Origin: Spiribacter roseus
Lineage (GTDB): Bacteria > Pseudomonadota > Gammaproteobacteria > Nitrococcales > Nitrococcaceae
Assembly: GCF_002813635.1 (NCBI RefSeq)
Contig: NZ_CP016382.1
Span: 1,647,001 to 1,711,000 of the forward strand
Direction: 5' to 3'
Length of the DNA: 64,000 nt
Below are positions 9,518-19,613 of the stretch, one piece after another (position 1 is the first letter of the stretch; each line of letters opens with the position of its first letter). The translations under genes were made by a program, and so were the position numbers. The notes under the pieces are model-generated. The model saw only the letters and a program-made list of their open reading frames with translations, ran no database searches and had not been told where the DNA came from.

Positions 9518-11838
9518 ACCGGTGCCTCCGGCATTTCCAGCGACCGGCAGTGGCCGGCGCGGTCGATCGGCGGCTGTCCCGGCACCGCCAGGCGGATCCA
9601 GGCCGGCCCGGGGCCATCGATCCGCCAGTCGACACGATGCCCCTCGGGCGTTGGTTCAAAGCGCACCCGGACGCTGCCGAACGCCGTGGGCGTGGGACCG
9701 AAACCGAACCCGGTCCGCGCGGCCAGCCAGCGCGGCTGGACACCGGCGCCGAGTACCAGGCCATCGCCTTCCTCGCGGACGAACGCGTTGCGCATCATCG
9801 ACACCCATTCGGCCGCCGCCCAGACGTGCTGGCCATCCCCCATGCAGCCGCCATCGGTGCGCGGGTGGATGGCTTCGGGCCACTGCCCGGTGGGGCTCGC
9901 CAGCCGGGCCACCGCATCCATCAATGCGAGGCCATCGGCGTCGCCGGCCCGCAGCAGCACCTGGGCCAGGTGCAGGGTCAGATAGGCATTGACGCCGGAG
10001 TGGATCATTTCCTGGAAAAAGCCGCCATTGACGCGATGCGCATCCAGCAGATACCCGACCGTGCCCAGCAGGCGGGCATCGTCCGCGGCCAGGGTCTGCA
10101 GCGGAAACCCCGCGGCAATCGAGCCAATCGCCCCGGCATCCATGCGCCGCCGGGGCGAGGCCGGCATCACCGGCCGGCCCAGTCGCTCGCCATCGGCGGC
10201 GTAGGCCCGCTCGAGGCTCGCCGCCAGATCAGCCGCCTCGTCGTCCACCCAATCGGCCAGCGCCGGTTCGCCGTCGGCGCGCAGCCGCTCGGCCACCGCC
10301 CGCAGACCGCCATGCGCCCACTGATCGTCCCAGTAGTAATAGTCGTTGGGGCCGAGATGCTCGGCGCTGAAGCCGGCCGGCAGCAACCCGGCCTCGGGCC
10401 GGTCGCTGTCCGCTGGCAGCCGCTTGCGCGCCACCCACTGGACACCGCGCCGGATCACCCGCAGCCACTCATCGCGGTCCGCGCCCGGCGGCCACTCGCC
10501 GGTGAGGGCGTGGTGGCGGGCGATGATCCAGAGCGCCTGACCATTGGAATCCCACTCGCCCTCCTGGCTGTGGAAATAGCCGGTGGCGCGGGTCTGGCGC
10601 CCCGGAAAGCGGGCCAGCGAGCGGCGCCCGCGCTCGAGCAGCCCGGCGTTGAACAGCCCATGGATGATGAACGCCGCATCCCTGAACCAGAAGCGCTTAT
10701 AGGTATAGGGCCCCGGGTAGATGTCTTCGACGGAGTGCAGCAGCAGCGTGCGCAGCGCCGTGTCGTAGAGCGCCTGATAGTCCGCATCCGGCACATCCAG
10801 TTGCGCCGCCGGGGCCAGCGCCTCGGCCCACGAGGCCGGGCCCACCGGATCGGCGGGCTCGGGCAGCGGCACCGACAGGGTCACGCTGCGCGACTCCCCG
10901 GGCGCCAGATCGAACTGCGCCGCAGCGGTCAGCAGCCCGGTGTCGCAGTCGAGACGCGCGGGGGTGACGCCCGCATCACCGCCATCGGCAGGCTCACCGG
11001 CAAGCCGCTGGGCGACATCCCCTGATTCGTAATCCGAGGTATCGATGCGCTCGGGGCGGGTGTCAAAGTCGAGCCGCGCCGGCTGCATCACGTGCTGCTC
11101 GTCAAACACCCGCCACTGCCACGCGGCCGCCGGCGACTCGCCCGGTGCCTGGTCAAGCCGCTGGATAAAGCTGATGCCCTCGGGGTTATAGGGGCGCAGC
11201 GCCAGCGCCAGGCGCCCACCCGCCGCGGCGGTGGCGGTGTAGCGACACTCCAGGCGATGGCCATCGCCGGCGGCCACCACCCGGGCGCGGCTGGCCAGTT
11301 GCAGGCCGCCGGTCTCGGCGGTGGTGGTCACGCTCAGGTCATCGTCGCCGCGGTCCAGCCGCTGATCGACGGCGGGCAGACGCGAGGGGATCAGCCACTC
11401 GCCATCGGCCCCCCGCACCCAGGCATCCACCGAGCCGCCGTCGATGAGCGGTGTCACCAGCCCGCGCGGGTCAATGATGGGCAGCGCGGCGCAGTCCGGC
11501 CGGCCCACCGCGGTCCAGTTGCGGTGGGTGAGATTGACGTGGGTGATGCTGAACGCCCGGGGCAGAAACGCCGGGCTGTGCGGGTCGAACTGCTGCTCGA
11601 TCCAGTACGGCCAGATCCAGTCCAGGTTGTGCTGGATGACCCGCGTGTTGATCAGTCCCCGGGCATGAAAGATCATCCCGGCGCGCAGCAGCTCGATGGG
11701 CTCGGCCACCTCCGAGGGCTGGCCGAAGCGCCGCAGCCGCGCCATCACCGCCAGCGGGTCCATGAACCCCTGCGATCGGGCCGCCCGGCGCACCACCCAG
11801 CGCCAGGGCAGCCACCTCATTAACGCCATCAATCGCAT
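9514..11838 (-). CDS. glycosidase-like protein with (alpha/alpha)6-barrel C-terminal region
   Basis: A 774-aa protein with no signal peptide, apart from a short basic, hydrophobic N-terminus. The first half is mostly beta and carries no motif I can name. The second half, from about residue 370, looks like an (alpha/alpha)6 toroid of the trehalase/amylo-1,6-glucosidase type, with [19 protein letters not shown] (Trp-Phe-Arg-Asp, as in glucoamylase-like enzymes), [17 protein letters not shown] and [20 protein letters not shown]. Substrate is unknown. Translational overlap with the GT4 gene suggests it acts on or edits the same glycan. It is the first gene of the ten-gene run. Confidence 0.7.
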   Translation of the reverse strand: MRLMALMRWLPWRWVVRRAARSQGFMDPLAVMARLRRFGQPSEVAEPIELLRAGMIFHARGLINTRVIQHNLDWIWPYWIEQQFDPHSPAFLPRAFSITHVNLTHRNWTAVGRPDCAALPIIDPRGLVTPLIDGGSVDAWVRGADGEWLIPSRLPAVDQRLDRGDDDLSVTTTAETGGLQLASRARVVAAGDGHRLECRYTATAAAGGRLALALRPYNPEGISFIQRLDQAPGESPAAAWQWRVFDEQHVMQPARLDFDTRPERIDTSDYESGDVAQRLAGEPADGGDAGVTPARLDCDTGLLTAAAQFDLAPGESRSVTLSVPLPEPADPVGPASWAEALAPAAQLDVPDADYQALYDTALRTLLLHSVEDIYPGPYTYKRFWFRDAAFIIHGLFNAGLLERGRRSLARFPGRQTRATGYFHSQEGEWDSNGQALWIIARHHALTGEWPPGADRDEWLRVIRRGVQWVARKRLPADSDRPEAGLLPAGFSAEHLGPNDYYYWDDQWAHGGLRAVAERLRADGEPALADWVDDEAADLAASLERAYAADGERLGRPVMPASPRRRMDAGAIGSIAAGFPLQTLAADDARLLGTVGYLLDAHRVNGGFFQEMIHSGVNAYLTLHLAQVLLRAGDADGLALMDAVARLASPTGQWPEAIHPRTDGGCMGDGQHVWAAAEWVSMMRNAFVREEGDGLVLGAGVQPRWLAARTGFGFGPTPTAFGSVRVRFEPTPEGHRVDWRIDGPGPAWIRLAVPGQPPIDRAGHCRSLEMPEAPV

Positions 11839-11939
11839 CTATCGGTGCCCTATCGCTCGAATTTCTGAAACATCTGTGTAAAAGTTCTGTCCGACCCGCC
11901 GTTACAACCCCAAGACTTTCATTCCAACGGAGATCGTTG

Positions 11940-12503
11940 ATGAATCCGGATCTCGACCACCATTTCGAGCAGATCATCACGGGCCTGGGTGAGGACCCGA
12001 GCCGTGGCGGCCTGGAGAAGACGCCCTATCGCGCGGCCCGGGCCATGGAATACCTCACCCAGGGCTATCACCAGTCGCTCGACGAGCTGGTCAACGGTGC
12101 AATGTTCGAATCCGACAATGACGAAATGGTCATTGTTCGTGACATCGAATTCTACTCGCTCTGCGAGCATCACGTCCTGCCCTTCTTCGGCCACGCCCAG
12201 GTCGGTTACATCCCCGACGGCCGGGTCATCGGCCTGTCGAAGATCGCCCGCGTCGTCGACATGTACGCCCGCCGCCTGCAGATACAGGAAAACCTCGCCC
12301 GCGAGGTGGCCGAGGCCATCCAGCAGGTCACCCAGGCGCGCGGCGTGGCCGTGCAGATGGACGCCCAGCACATGTGCATGATGATGCGCGGGGTGAGTAA
12401 GCAGAACGCGGAGATGAGCTCCTCGGTGATGCTCGGCACATTCCGCGAGTCGGTCTCGGCGCGCAACGAATTCCTCCAGCTCATCCGTCGCCGGCCGGCA
12501 TGA
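11940..12503 (+). CDS. folE: GTP cyclohydrolase I
   Basis: The 187-aa enzyme makes dihydroneopterin triphosphate from GTP, the first step of folate and pterin synthesis. The zinc ligands are visible as [12 protein letters not shown] (Cys75 and His78) and [11 protein letters not shown] (third Cys). I chose the ATG at 11940 ([13 protein letters not shown]) because a CGGAGA sequence lies just upstream; a TTG three bases earlier is less likely. Its stop overlaps folX by four bases. It is transcribed divergently from the glycosidase-like gene across about 100 bp. Confidence 0.95.
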   Translation: MNPDLDHHFEQIITGLGEDPSRGGLEKTPYRAARAMEYLTQGYHQSLDELVNGAMFESDNDEMVIVRDIEFYSLCEHHVLPFFGHAQVGYIPDGRVIGLSKIARVVDMYARRLQIQENLAREVAEAIQQVTQARGVAVQMDAQHMCMMMRGVSKQNAEMSSSVMLGTFRESVSARNEFLQLIRRRPA

Positions 12504-12877
12504 GCGGCGGTATCCAGCGGCCCCTGTCGCGCATCCGGGTCAAGGACCTGCGGCTGCGCACGTTCGTCGGCTTCAACGACGAGGAGCAGCGCAAGCGCCA
12601 GGATGTGGTCGTCAACCTGCGCATCGACTACGACGCCCTCGCCGCCGCGCGCGGTGATGTGGTGGACGAGGCACTGGACTATAAGACCATCACCAAGCAG
12701 ATCATCGCTCATATCGAGGACAACCGGTTTCTGCTGCTCGAAAAGCTGGTCAACGATCTGGTCGAGCTGATCATGGCGCACACGGCGGTGCAGTATGCCG
12801 AGGTCGAGGTCGACAAGCCCCACGCCCTGCGCTTCGCCGATTCGGTTTCGCTGACCATGACCGCCCAGAGGGACTGA
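12500..12877 (+). CDS. folX: dihydroneopterin triphosphate 2'-epimerase
   Basis: This 125-aa protein matches the FolX branch of the FolB family rather than aldolase FolB. It has [19 protein letters not shown] near the start, [19 protein letters not shown] in the middle and [18 protein letters not shown] at the end, all typical of FolX. FolX epimerises dihydroneopterin triphosphate to the monapterin form, on the route to tetrahydromonapterin, the cofactor of some phenylalanine hydroxylases. Direct coupling to folE (ATGA overlap) supports this. FolB-type aldolase activity cannot be excluded without biochemistry. Confidence 0.9.
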   Translation: MSGGIQRPLSRIRVKDLRLRTFVGFNDEEQRKRQDVVVNLRIDYDALAAARGDVVDEALDYKTITKQIIAHIEDNRFLLLEKLVNDLVELIMAHTAVQYAEVEVDKPHALRFADSVSLTMTAQRD

Positions 12878-12893
12878 CTCCGCCGGCGGCCCC

Positions 12894-13529
12894 ATGACCG
12901 TCAGCGCCTGGCTGTCACTGCTTGCCATCTGCGTGCTCGGCGCCGTGTCACCGGGCCCCAGCCTGGCGCTGGTCATCCGCAACACGGTCAACCGCGGACG
13001 CGGCGCGGGGCTGATCACCGCCGTCAGTCACGGCCTGGGCGTCGGCGTCTATGCCCTGGCGACGGCGCTGGGGCTGGCGGCAGTCATCGCCACCCATGAG
13101 ACCCTGCACAGCGCGATCACCCTAGCGGGTGCCGGCTATCTGCTGTGGCTGGGGGCCAGTGCCATGCGCGCGGGCCACCCGGCCGCCGAAGCGGGTGCCG
13201 AGCCCGCCCCCGCCGATGTCATGCCCGGGCGCGGCGTGGCGGCGGCCCGCGATGGCCTGACCATGGCGCTGCTCAACCCCAAGATCGCGGTGTTCTTTCT
13301 GGCCCTGTTCAGCCAGTTCGTCACGCCCGGCGCCGGTGCGCCGACCGTCGCCCTGCTGGCCGGCACCGCCACCGTGGTCGATGCCGGCTGGTATGCGCTG
13401 GTGGCGACGGGTCTGTCCGCCAGCGGCGGTGCCGCCTGGCTGCGGCGCCGGCAGGTCTGGATCGAGCGGCTGACCGGGGCGGTGCTGGTGTTCCTGGCCC
13501 TCAGCACCGCCGCCACCGTGCTTGGCTGA
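12894..13529 (+). CDS. LysE/RhtB-family amino acid exporter
   Basis: The 211-aa polytopic inner-membrane protein has about six hydrophobic segments and the family signature AVSPGPSLALVIRNTVNRGRGAG near residue 20, followed by a LLNPKIAVFFLALFSQFV block. Members export amino acids such as homoserine, threonine or lysine. It follows folX by 16 bp and may share its transcript, although no functional link is obvious. It converges on the universal stress gene. Confidence 0.9.
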   Translation: MTVSAWLSLLAICVLGAVSPGPSLALVIRNTVNRGRGAGLITAVSHGLGVGVYALATALGLAAVIATHETLHSAITLAGAGYLLWLGASAMRAGHPAAEAGAEPAPADVMPGRGVAAARDGLTMALLNPKIAVFFLALFSQFVTPGAGAPTVALLAGTATVVDAGWYALVATGLSASGGAAWLRRRQVWIERLTGAVLVFLALSTAATVLG

Positions 13530-13542
13530 CGCTGACGCCGCG

Positions 13543-14388
13543 TCAGTGCGAGAGCAGCACCGGCAGGGTCATTTCGCCCAGGATCCGGCGGGTGGTCCCG
13601 CCCATGACCATCTCCCGGAACCGCGAGCGCCCGTACGCCCCCATCACCAGCAGATCGGCATCAGCGTCGGCGGCCGCCGACAGCAGGGCGTCGGCCACGG
13701 GGATGTCGACACTGCCCTGGTGGGTCGCGGTCACCCGCACACCGTGCCGGGCCAGGTAGGCGGCGACATCGGCCCCGGGCAGATCGGTCCCCGCCCCGCG
13801 CAGGCCCGGCGCCTCGGTGCCGATCACTGCCACCTGCACCTCGTCGGCCCGGCACAGCAGGGGCAGGGCATCACTGACCGCCCGGGCCGATTCGCGACCG
13901 CCATCCCAGCCGACGATCACCCGATGCCCCACCGGACGCCGCTGCCAGGCATAGGGCAGCGCCAGCACCGGACGCCCGGCCATGACCGCCGCCTGGCCGG
14001 GCAGATCGGCCGGCACCAGGTCGGCGGGCCGATCCGGGTCGACCTGGCCCAGCACCAGCAGATCGGAATAGCGCGCCTGCTGGGCGACGACATCCACGGT
14101 GCTGCGGTCAACGCGCAGATCCTCCACCGAGCGCCATTCGGTGCTGAGCGCCTGATGCGCCACCTGGGACTCAAAGATCGCCGCCAGCCCGGCGTTACGG
14201 GTCTGCCAGGCCTCGCGGTAGCGATCCAGCGCCTCGGGCGGCAGGTATTCGGCATGGGCGGCCAGCGGCTCGGCCACCGCCAGGCCGGTCAGGTGGGCCT
14301 CATGGGCGCTTGCCAGGGCCGCCGCGGCGGCGACGTGATTGGCCTCGTGGCCGTCCTTGTGCAGATAAAGCAGGATCGAGCGAATCAT
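13543..14388 (-). CDS. tandem universal stress protein (UspA family)
   Basis: This 281-aa protein consists of two UspA-like halves. The first (IRSILLYLHKDGHEANHV) lacks a clear ATP loop. The second starts near residue 155 (HRVIVGWDGGRESARAVSDAL) and ends with DLLVMGAYGRSRFREMVMGG, which contains the G-2x-G-9x-G(S/T)-type nucleotide-binding loop. The split suggests one ATP-binding and one degenerate domain, as in UspE/UspF-type tandem proteins. It diverges from the RND efflux operon; the shared intergenic region holds an 11-bp perfect inverted repeat. Confidence 0.9.
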   Translation of the reverse strand: MIRSILLYLHKDGHEANHVAAAAALASAHEAHLTGLAVAEPLAAHAEYLPPEALDRYREAWQTRNAGLAAIFESQVAHQALSTEWRSVEDLRVDRSTVDVVAQQARYSDLLVLGQVDPDRPADLVPADLPGQAAVMAGRPVLALPYAWQRRPVGHRVIVGWDGGRESARAVSDALPLLCRADEVQVAVIGTEAPGLRGAGTDLPGADVAAYLARHGVRVTATHQGSVDIPVADALLSAAADADADLLVMGAYGRSRFREMVMGGTTRRILGEMTLPVLLSH

Positions 14389-14400
14389 GATCCCCTCTCC

Positions 14401-14431
14401 CTTAGCCTGTTGTTGTCAGGAACAGGCTAAG
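14401..14431. promoter_or_regulatory. perfect 11-bp inverted repeat between uspA-like gene and efflux operon
   Basis: The arms are CTTAGCCTGTT at 14401-14411 and AACAGGCTAAG at 14421-14431, separated by nine bases. The repeat lies 58 bp upstream of the efflux adaptor start and 13 bp upstream of the divergent stress gene start. A TACAAT, possibly a -10 element for the efflux operon, sits just downstream at 14449-14454. This is not a terminator position, since both genes lead away from it. A dimeric repressor operator is the simplest reading; no regulator gene adjoins it. Confidence 0.55.
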
Positions 14432-14488
14432 TCCGCGGGGAGTCCTGATACAATCACAACTTTTACGCCAACAGCTTGTCGGTCAGTC

Positions 14489-15586
14489 ATGAAAGTTTTT
14501 ATCCGTCTGCTTATCGCCCTTCTCCTGCTGGGCGGAATCTTTGGTGGCATCTTCGGCTACAAATACTTTGTCCAGACGCAGGGTGGCGGCCCGGGCGGCC
14601 CGCGTCCGGCCAACATCACCGCGACCACGGTCGCCAGCGAGCAGTGGCAGGGCGAGCGCAGCAGCGTCGGCAGCCTGACCGCCGTGGATCGCGTCGCCGT
14701 GAGCACCGAGGTGGCCGGCACCATCGAGTCGCTCAACTTCGACTCGGGTGAGCGCGTCGACACCAATGATGTGCTGGTCGCCCTGGACACCGATGTTGAC
14801 GAGGCCGAGCTGCAGGGCCTTCAGGCCGAGGCCGAGCTGGCCCGCATCGCGTTCAACCGCGCCGAGGATCTGCTCCCCCAGCAGGCCATCTCCCAGTCCG
14901 AGTTCGACGAAGCGCGGGCCCGGCTCGACAGCGCCACCGCGGCCGTGGACACCCAGCAGGCGCGACTGGCGCAGAAGACCATCCGCGCGCCCTTCCCGGG
15001 CATTCTCGGTCTGCGCACGGTCAGCGTCGGCCAGTATCTGGCCCCCGGCAGTGACATTGTCGAGATCCAGCGGCTCGACCCGATCTATGCCGACTTCACC
15101 CTGCCCGAGCGGTTTCTCACCGACCTCGAGCAGGGCCAGTCCATCGAGGTGAACACCAGCGCCTTCGAGGACACCTTCAACGGGACCATCACCGCCATCG
15201 ACAGCGCCATCCGCGAGAACACCCGCGCCGTGTCGGTGCGCGCCACGCTGGACAATCCCGACGGGCGACTGCGACCCGGCATGTTCGCCGAGGTGACGGT
15301 GCTCGAGCCCATGGAGCGCACGCTGCTCACCATCCCGCGCACGGCGGTAAGCTTTAACACCTATGGCGATTTCGTGCTGCGCATCAATCAGAACGACAAC
15401 GGTCTGGTGGCCGAGCGCGTGCAGATTGAGACCGGCGAGGTGCGCGATGGCCGGGTCGAGGTCACCAGTGGCCTCGACAAGGGCGATCGCGTGGTGGCCG
15501 CCGGGCTGGTCAAGGTCCGCCCCGGCCAGCCGGTCACCATTGATGACACCGTCACGCTGAATCCGGACGAGGTGACCGGTCGATGA
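14489..15586 (+). CDS. RND efflux periplasmic adaptor (MexE/AcrA-like)
   Basis: The 365-aa protein begins MKVFIRLLIALLLLGGIFGG, a single N-terminal membrane anchor. It then has lipoyl-half segments (TEVAGTIESLNFDSGERVD and IRAPFPGILGLRTVSVGQYL) flanking a coiled-coil hairpin, and a beta-barrel domain. The ATG at 14489 was preferred to an upstream in-frame ATG because the anchor follows it directly and the upstream frame overlaps the divergent promoter region. The stop overlaps the pump gene by four bases. It would couple the pump to an outer-membrane channel, none of which is encoded here. Confidence 0.93.
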   Translation: MKVFIRLLIALLLLGGIFGGIFGYKYFVQTQGGGPGGPRPANITATTVASEQWQGERSSVGSLTAVDRVAVSTEVAGTIESLNFDSGERVDTNDVLVALDTDVDEAELQGLQAEAELARIAFNRAEDLLPQQAISQSEFDEARARLDSATAAVDTQQARLAQKTIRAPFPGILGLRTVSVGQYLAPGSDIVEIQRLDPIYADFTLPERFLTDLEQGQSIEVNTSAFEDTFNGTITAIDSAIRENTRAVSVRATLDNPDGRLRPGMFAEVTVLEPMERTLLTIPRTAVSFNTYGDFVLRINQNDNGLVAERVQIETGEVRDGRVEVTSGLDKGDRVVAAGLVKVRPGQPVTIDDTVTLNPDEVTGR

Positions 15587-18500
15587 AATTCACCGACATC
15601 TTCATCCATCGCCCGGTGCTGGCGACGGTGATCAGCCTGCTGATCCTGCTGGCCGGTGTGCGCTCGCTGGACCTACTCGAGGTGCGCCAGTACCCGTCCA
15701 CCGAGAACACGGTGGTCACCGTCACCACCACCTTCCCGGGCGCCGACAGCGAGCTGGTGCAGGGCTTCATCACCCAGCCGCTGCAGCAGGCCATCGCCGA
15801 GGCCGGTGGCATCGACTACATCACCTCGGAAAGCCGCCAGGGCCAGTCCACCATCGAGGTGAACATGGCCCTCAACTACGACGCCAACGCGGCGGTCTCC
15901 GAGATACAGGCCAAGGTGGCCAGCCAGCGCAATGTGCTGCCCGCCGACGCCCAGGACCCGGTGATCGAGTCGAGCACCGGCGATCAGACGGCGCTCATGT
16001 ATCTGGCGATCTACAGCGAGTCGGTCAAGATCCCCGAGATCACCGATTTCGTGAACCGCGTCATCCAGCCCCAGGTCCAGGCGCTGGACGGGGTGGCCAA
16101 GGCCCGGGTGTTCGGGCGCTCGCCGGCCATGCGCATCTGGCTCGACCCGCAGCGCATGGCGGCGCTCAACGTCACCGCCAGCGAAGTCCGCGACGTGCTG
16201 CGTGCCAACAACTACCAGGCCGGCATTGGCAACACCAAGGGGCCGTACACCCGCATCAACCTGTCGGTGACCACCGATGTGAGCGATCCCGACGCCTTCC
16301 AGCGCCTGGTGATCCGCGAAGAGAACGGCACCGTGGTGCGCCTTGATGATGTGGCCGATACGGACTTCGGCTCCGAGACCTATGCCTCGGCGGCCTGGTA
16401 CAAGGGCCAGCCCTCGGTGTTCATCGCCGTCGAGCAGGCTCCCGGCGCCAACCCGCTGGATGTGGCCGGCGAAGTCCAGCAGACGATGCCCAACCTGCGC
16501 AGTCAGCTACCGCAGGACATGCAGCTCGCGCTGCCGTATGACGCGAGCAAGTTCATCGAAGACTCCATCAACGAGGTGTTCAAGACCATCGCCGAGGCGG
16601 TGCTGATCGTGCTCGTGGTGATCTTCCTGACCATCGGCTCGATCCGCGCGGCCATCGTGCCGTCGCTGGCGGTGCCGCTGTCGCTGGTGGGCGCGGCCAC
16701 CATCATGATCGCGCTGGGCTATTCGCTGAACCTGCTCACGCTGCTGTCCATGGTGCTCGCCATCGGGCTGGTGGTGGACGACGCGATCATCGTTGTCGAG
16801 AACATCCACCGCCATATCGAGGAAGGCTACTCCAACGTCGATGCCGCCATTATGGGCGCGCGCGAACTGGCCGTGCCCATCATCGCCATGACCACGACCC
16901 TGCTCGCGGTCTACGCGCCCATCGGCTTCATGGGCGGGCTGATCGGAACGCTGTTCACCGAGTTCGCCTTCACCCTGGCCGGGTCGGTGCTCATCTCGGG
17001 CATCATCGCGCTGACCTTCTCGCCCATGGTCTCGGCCGCCGTGCTCAAGCCCGGCGGCAAGGCGGGGCGGTTTGAGCAGTTCGTCGAGCGCATGTTCAAC
17101 GGCCTGGCCGCCGCCTATCAGCGCAGCCTGCACAGCCTGCTCGACACCAAGAGCGTGCTCATCGTGTTCGGCGTGATCGTGCTGGCCTCGAACTACTTCA
17201 TGTTCACCACCAGCCAGAGCGAGCTGGCGCCCACCGAGGATCAGAGCATCCTGTTCTTCCAGGGCACCGCACCGCGCACCGCCACTTTCGATTATCTGGC
17301 GACGTTCGCCGAGCGCTACCAGACCGAAGCGGAGAGCATCCCCGAGTACAGCGAGACGTTCATGATCCTCGGCGGCCTGTCGCCGGATACGGTGTTCGGC
17401 GGCGTCAAGATGGTGCCCACCAGCGAGCGCGAGCGCAGCCAGACCGAGGTGCAGCAGGAGGTGACCGCCAAGTTCACGCCCAACCCGGGGCTCGACACCG
17501 CGGTGTTCCCGCGGCCGAGTCTGCCGGGCTCGGGCGGCGGGCTGCCCGTGCAGTTCGTGCTGACCACCTCGGCCGGCTACGAGGCGCTGGATAACGTCGC
17601 CACCGATTTCATCGGCCAGGCCATGGGCAGCGGCAACTTCCTGTTCCTGCGCAAGTCCGTGGAGTTCGACCGACCGCTGACCACGGTCGAGGTCAACCGC
17701 GACAAGGCCGCCGACATGGGCATCAGCATGGAGCAGCTCGGCAGCAGCCTGTCGGGGATGCTCGGTGGCGGCTACGTCAACCGCTTCAATCTGGACGGGC
17801 GCAGCTACAAGGTCATCCCCCAGGTTGATCGCCCGTTCCGGGCCAATGCGGCGATGCTCGAGGAATACTACATCGAGACCCCCCAGGGCGAATCGGTGCC
17901 ACTCTCAAGCCTGGTGACCCTCAAGGAATCGGTGGTCCCAAGCTCACGCAACCAGTTCCAGCAGCTCAACTCGGTGACGCTTGAGGGGATCCCGGCGCCG
18001 GGCGTGCCGCTGGGGGATGCACTCAACTACCTCGCGACCACCGCCGATCAGGTCCTGCCGGCAAGCTATAACGTCGACTACACCGGCCAGTCGCGGCAGT
18101 TCGCCGATCAGGGCGGCGCGCTGGTGCTGACGTTCTTCCTGTCGATGCTGGTGATCTATCTGGTGCTCGCCGCACAGTTCGAAAGCTGGCGCGATCCGGC
18201 GATCATCCTGGTCTCGGTGCCGCTCAGTATTGCCGGGGCGCTGGCGTTCATCACCCTTGGCTTCGCCACGGTGAACATCTACACCCAGGTGGGGCTGATC
18301 ACGCTGATCGGTGTCGTCGCCAAGAACGGCATCCTGATCGTGGAGTTCGCCAACAACCTGCAGATCAAGCAGGGCCTCGGCAAGCGCGCGGCGGTTGAAC
18401 AGGCGGCCACCATCCGCCTGCGGCCGATCATCATGACCTCGCTGGCGCTGATCATGGCCATGGTGCCGCTGCTCATCGCCACCGGCGCGGGCGCGGTCAG

Positions 18501-18636
18501 CCGCTTCCAGATCGGTCTGACCATCGCCACGGGGCTTGGCATCGGCACGCTCTTCACGCTGTTCGTGCTGCCCGCCTTCTACCTGGTGCTGGGGCAGGAC
18601 CACAACGCCCACAAGTCGGAGGCGACAGCGGCCTGA
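15583..18636 (+). CDS. RND-family multidrug efflux pump permease
   Basis: This 1017-aa protein has the complete RND layout: twelve predicted helices in two blocks, around residues 330-530 and 850-1005, separated by large periplasmic loops. Proton-relay motifs GLVVDDAIIVVENIHRH and GVVAKNGILIVEFANNLQ are intact. It begins MKFTDIFIHRPVLATVISLL, as in the MexF/AcrB-like hydrophobe pumps (HAE-1/MdtC type). It overlaps the adaptor and shares one base with the ABC ATPase gene downstream. Confidence 0.94.
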   Translation: MKFTDIFIHRPVLATVISLLILLAGVRSLDLLEVRQYPSTENTVVTVTTTFPGADSELVQGFITQPLQQAIAEAGGIDYITSESRQGQSTIEVNMALNYDANAAVSEIQAKVASQRNVLPADAQDPVIESSTGDQTALMYLAIYSESVKIPEITDFVNRVIQPQVQALDGVAKARVFGRSPAMRIWLDPQRMAALNVTASEVRDVLRANNYQAGIGNTKGPYTRINLSVTTDVSDPDAFQRLVIREENGTVVRLDDVADTDFGSETYASAAWYKGQPSVFIAVEQAPGANPLDVAGEVQQTMPNLRSQLPQDMQLALPYDASKFIEDSINEVFKTIAEAVLIVLVVIFLTIGSIRAAIVPSLAVPLSLVGAATIMIALGYSLNLLTLLSMVLAIGLVVDDAIIVVENIHRHIEEGYSNVDAAIMGARELAVPIIAMTTTLLAVYAPIGFMGGLIGTLFTEFAFTLAGSVLISGIIALTFSPMVSAAVLKPGGKAGRFEQFVERMFNGLAAAYQRSLHSLLDTKSVLIVFGVIVLASNYFMFTTSQSELAPTEDQSILFFQGTAPRTATFDYLATFAERYQTEAESIPEYSETFMILGGLSPDTVFGGVKMVPTSERERSQTEVQQEVTAKFTPNPGLDTAVFPRPSLPGSGGGLPVQFVLTTSAGYEALDNVATDFIGQAMGSGNFLFLRKSVEFDRPLTTVEVNRDKAADMGISMEQLGSSLSGMLGGGYVNRFNLDGRSYKVIPQVDRPFRANAAMLEEYYIETPQGESVPLSSLVTLKESVVPSSRNQFQQLNSVTLEGIPAPGVPLGDALNYLATTADQVLPASYNVDYTGQSRQFADQGGALVLTFFLSMLVIYLVLAAQFESWRDPAIILVSVPLSIAGALAFITLGFATVNIYTQVGLITLIGVVAKNGILIVEFANNLQIKQGLGKRAAVEQAATIRLRPIIMTSLALIMAMVPLLIATGAGAVSRFQIGLTIATGLGIGTLFTLFVLPAFYLVLGQDHNAHKSEATAA

Positions 18637-19613
18637 TGGCGGCGGTGACGGCTCGGGGGCTGACCCGGACCTACGGCACGACGACGGTGGTGGATGGCAT
18701 TGACCTGACCATCGAGGCGGGTGAGTGCTTTGCGCTGCTGGGGCCGAACGGTGCCGGCAAGACCACCACACTGCGCATGCTGCTGGGGCTCACACCCCCC
18801 AGCAGCGGCGAGGTGACCGTGCTCGGCGAGCCCATCCCGAAGCGGGCCCGGGCCATGCGCGAGCGCGCCGGCATCGTGCCCCAGTTCGACAACCTCGACC
18901 CCGACTTCAGTGTGCGCGAAAACCTCATCACCTACGGCGCCTATTATGGCGCACGGCGTAAGGTGGTGGAGGCGCGGATGGATTCGCTCCTTGCCTTCGC
19001 CGAGCTGACCGAGCGGGCCGATGACCCCATCCAGGGGCTGTCCGGTGGCATGAAGCGCCGCCTGACGCTTGCCCGGGCCCTGGTCAACGACCCGGAGCTG
19101 CTCGCCCTGGACGAGCCCAGTACCGGCCTTGACCCCCAGGCCCGCCAGCATATCTGGGAGCGCATGCACACGCTGCGCCGCCAGGGCCGCACCCTGCTGC
19201 TGACCACCCATTACATGGAAGAGGCCGAGCGGCTCTGCGACCGCGCCGCGATCATCGATCACGGCCGCATCGTCGCCTGCGACAGTCCCTCGGCGCTGAT
19301 CGCCGCGCACATCGAGCCGCATGTGGTGGAACTGCGCGGCGATCAGGCCATGCAGTGGATGGGGCGGATGAACGCCGCCGGCGACATCGACGCCGAGGTG
19401 CGCGGTCATGCCGGCGTCGGCAGCGGCCTCGAGCCGCTGACCGCGGCGGGATTCCGGGTGGAGCCGGTGGGCGAGACGGTGCTGATCTACGGCCAGGATC
19501 GCGAGGCGTTGATCCAGCGCATCGAGGCACTGATCGGGCCGGGGTATCTCTACCGGCCGGCGAGCCTCGAGGATGTCTTTCTGCGCCTGACCGGACGGGA
19601 GCTCCGCGACTAA
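18636..19613 (+). CDS. ABC-2 exporter ATP-binding protein (NodI/DrrA type)
   Basis: The 325-aa ATPase has Walker A GPNGAGKT (36-43), signature LSGGMKRR (135-142), Walker B ELLALDEP (154-161) and the H-loop His near 192, plus a C-terminal extension of about 90 residues, as in NodI/DrrA proteins. It pairs with the membrane protein immediately downstream. The gene shares a base with the RND pump stop (TGATGG), so RND and ABC exporters form one coupled transcript. Confidence 0.93.
   Translation: MAAVTARGLTRTYGTTTVVDGIDLTIEAGECFALLGPNGAGKTTTLRMLLGLTPPSSGEVTVLGEPIPKRARAMRERAGIVPQFDNLDPDFSVRENLITYGAYYGARRKVVEARMDSLLAFAELTERADDPIQGLSGGMKRRLTLARALVNDPELLALDEPSTGLDPQARQHIWERMHTLRRQGRTLLLTTHYMEEAERLCDRAAIIDHGRIVACDSPSALIAAHIEPHVVELRGDQAMQWMGRMNAAGDIDAEVRGHAGVGSGLEPLTAAGFRVEPVGETVLIYGQDREALIQRIEALIGPGYLYRPASLEDVFLRLTGRELRD

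Noticed and set aside
16507-17133. Open frame of about 208 codons on the minus strand opposite the second RND pump
   Set aside because: Low-complexity Asp/His/Gln/Arg sequence, no start signal, entirely inside a conserved pump gene.
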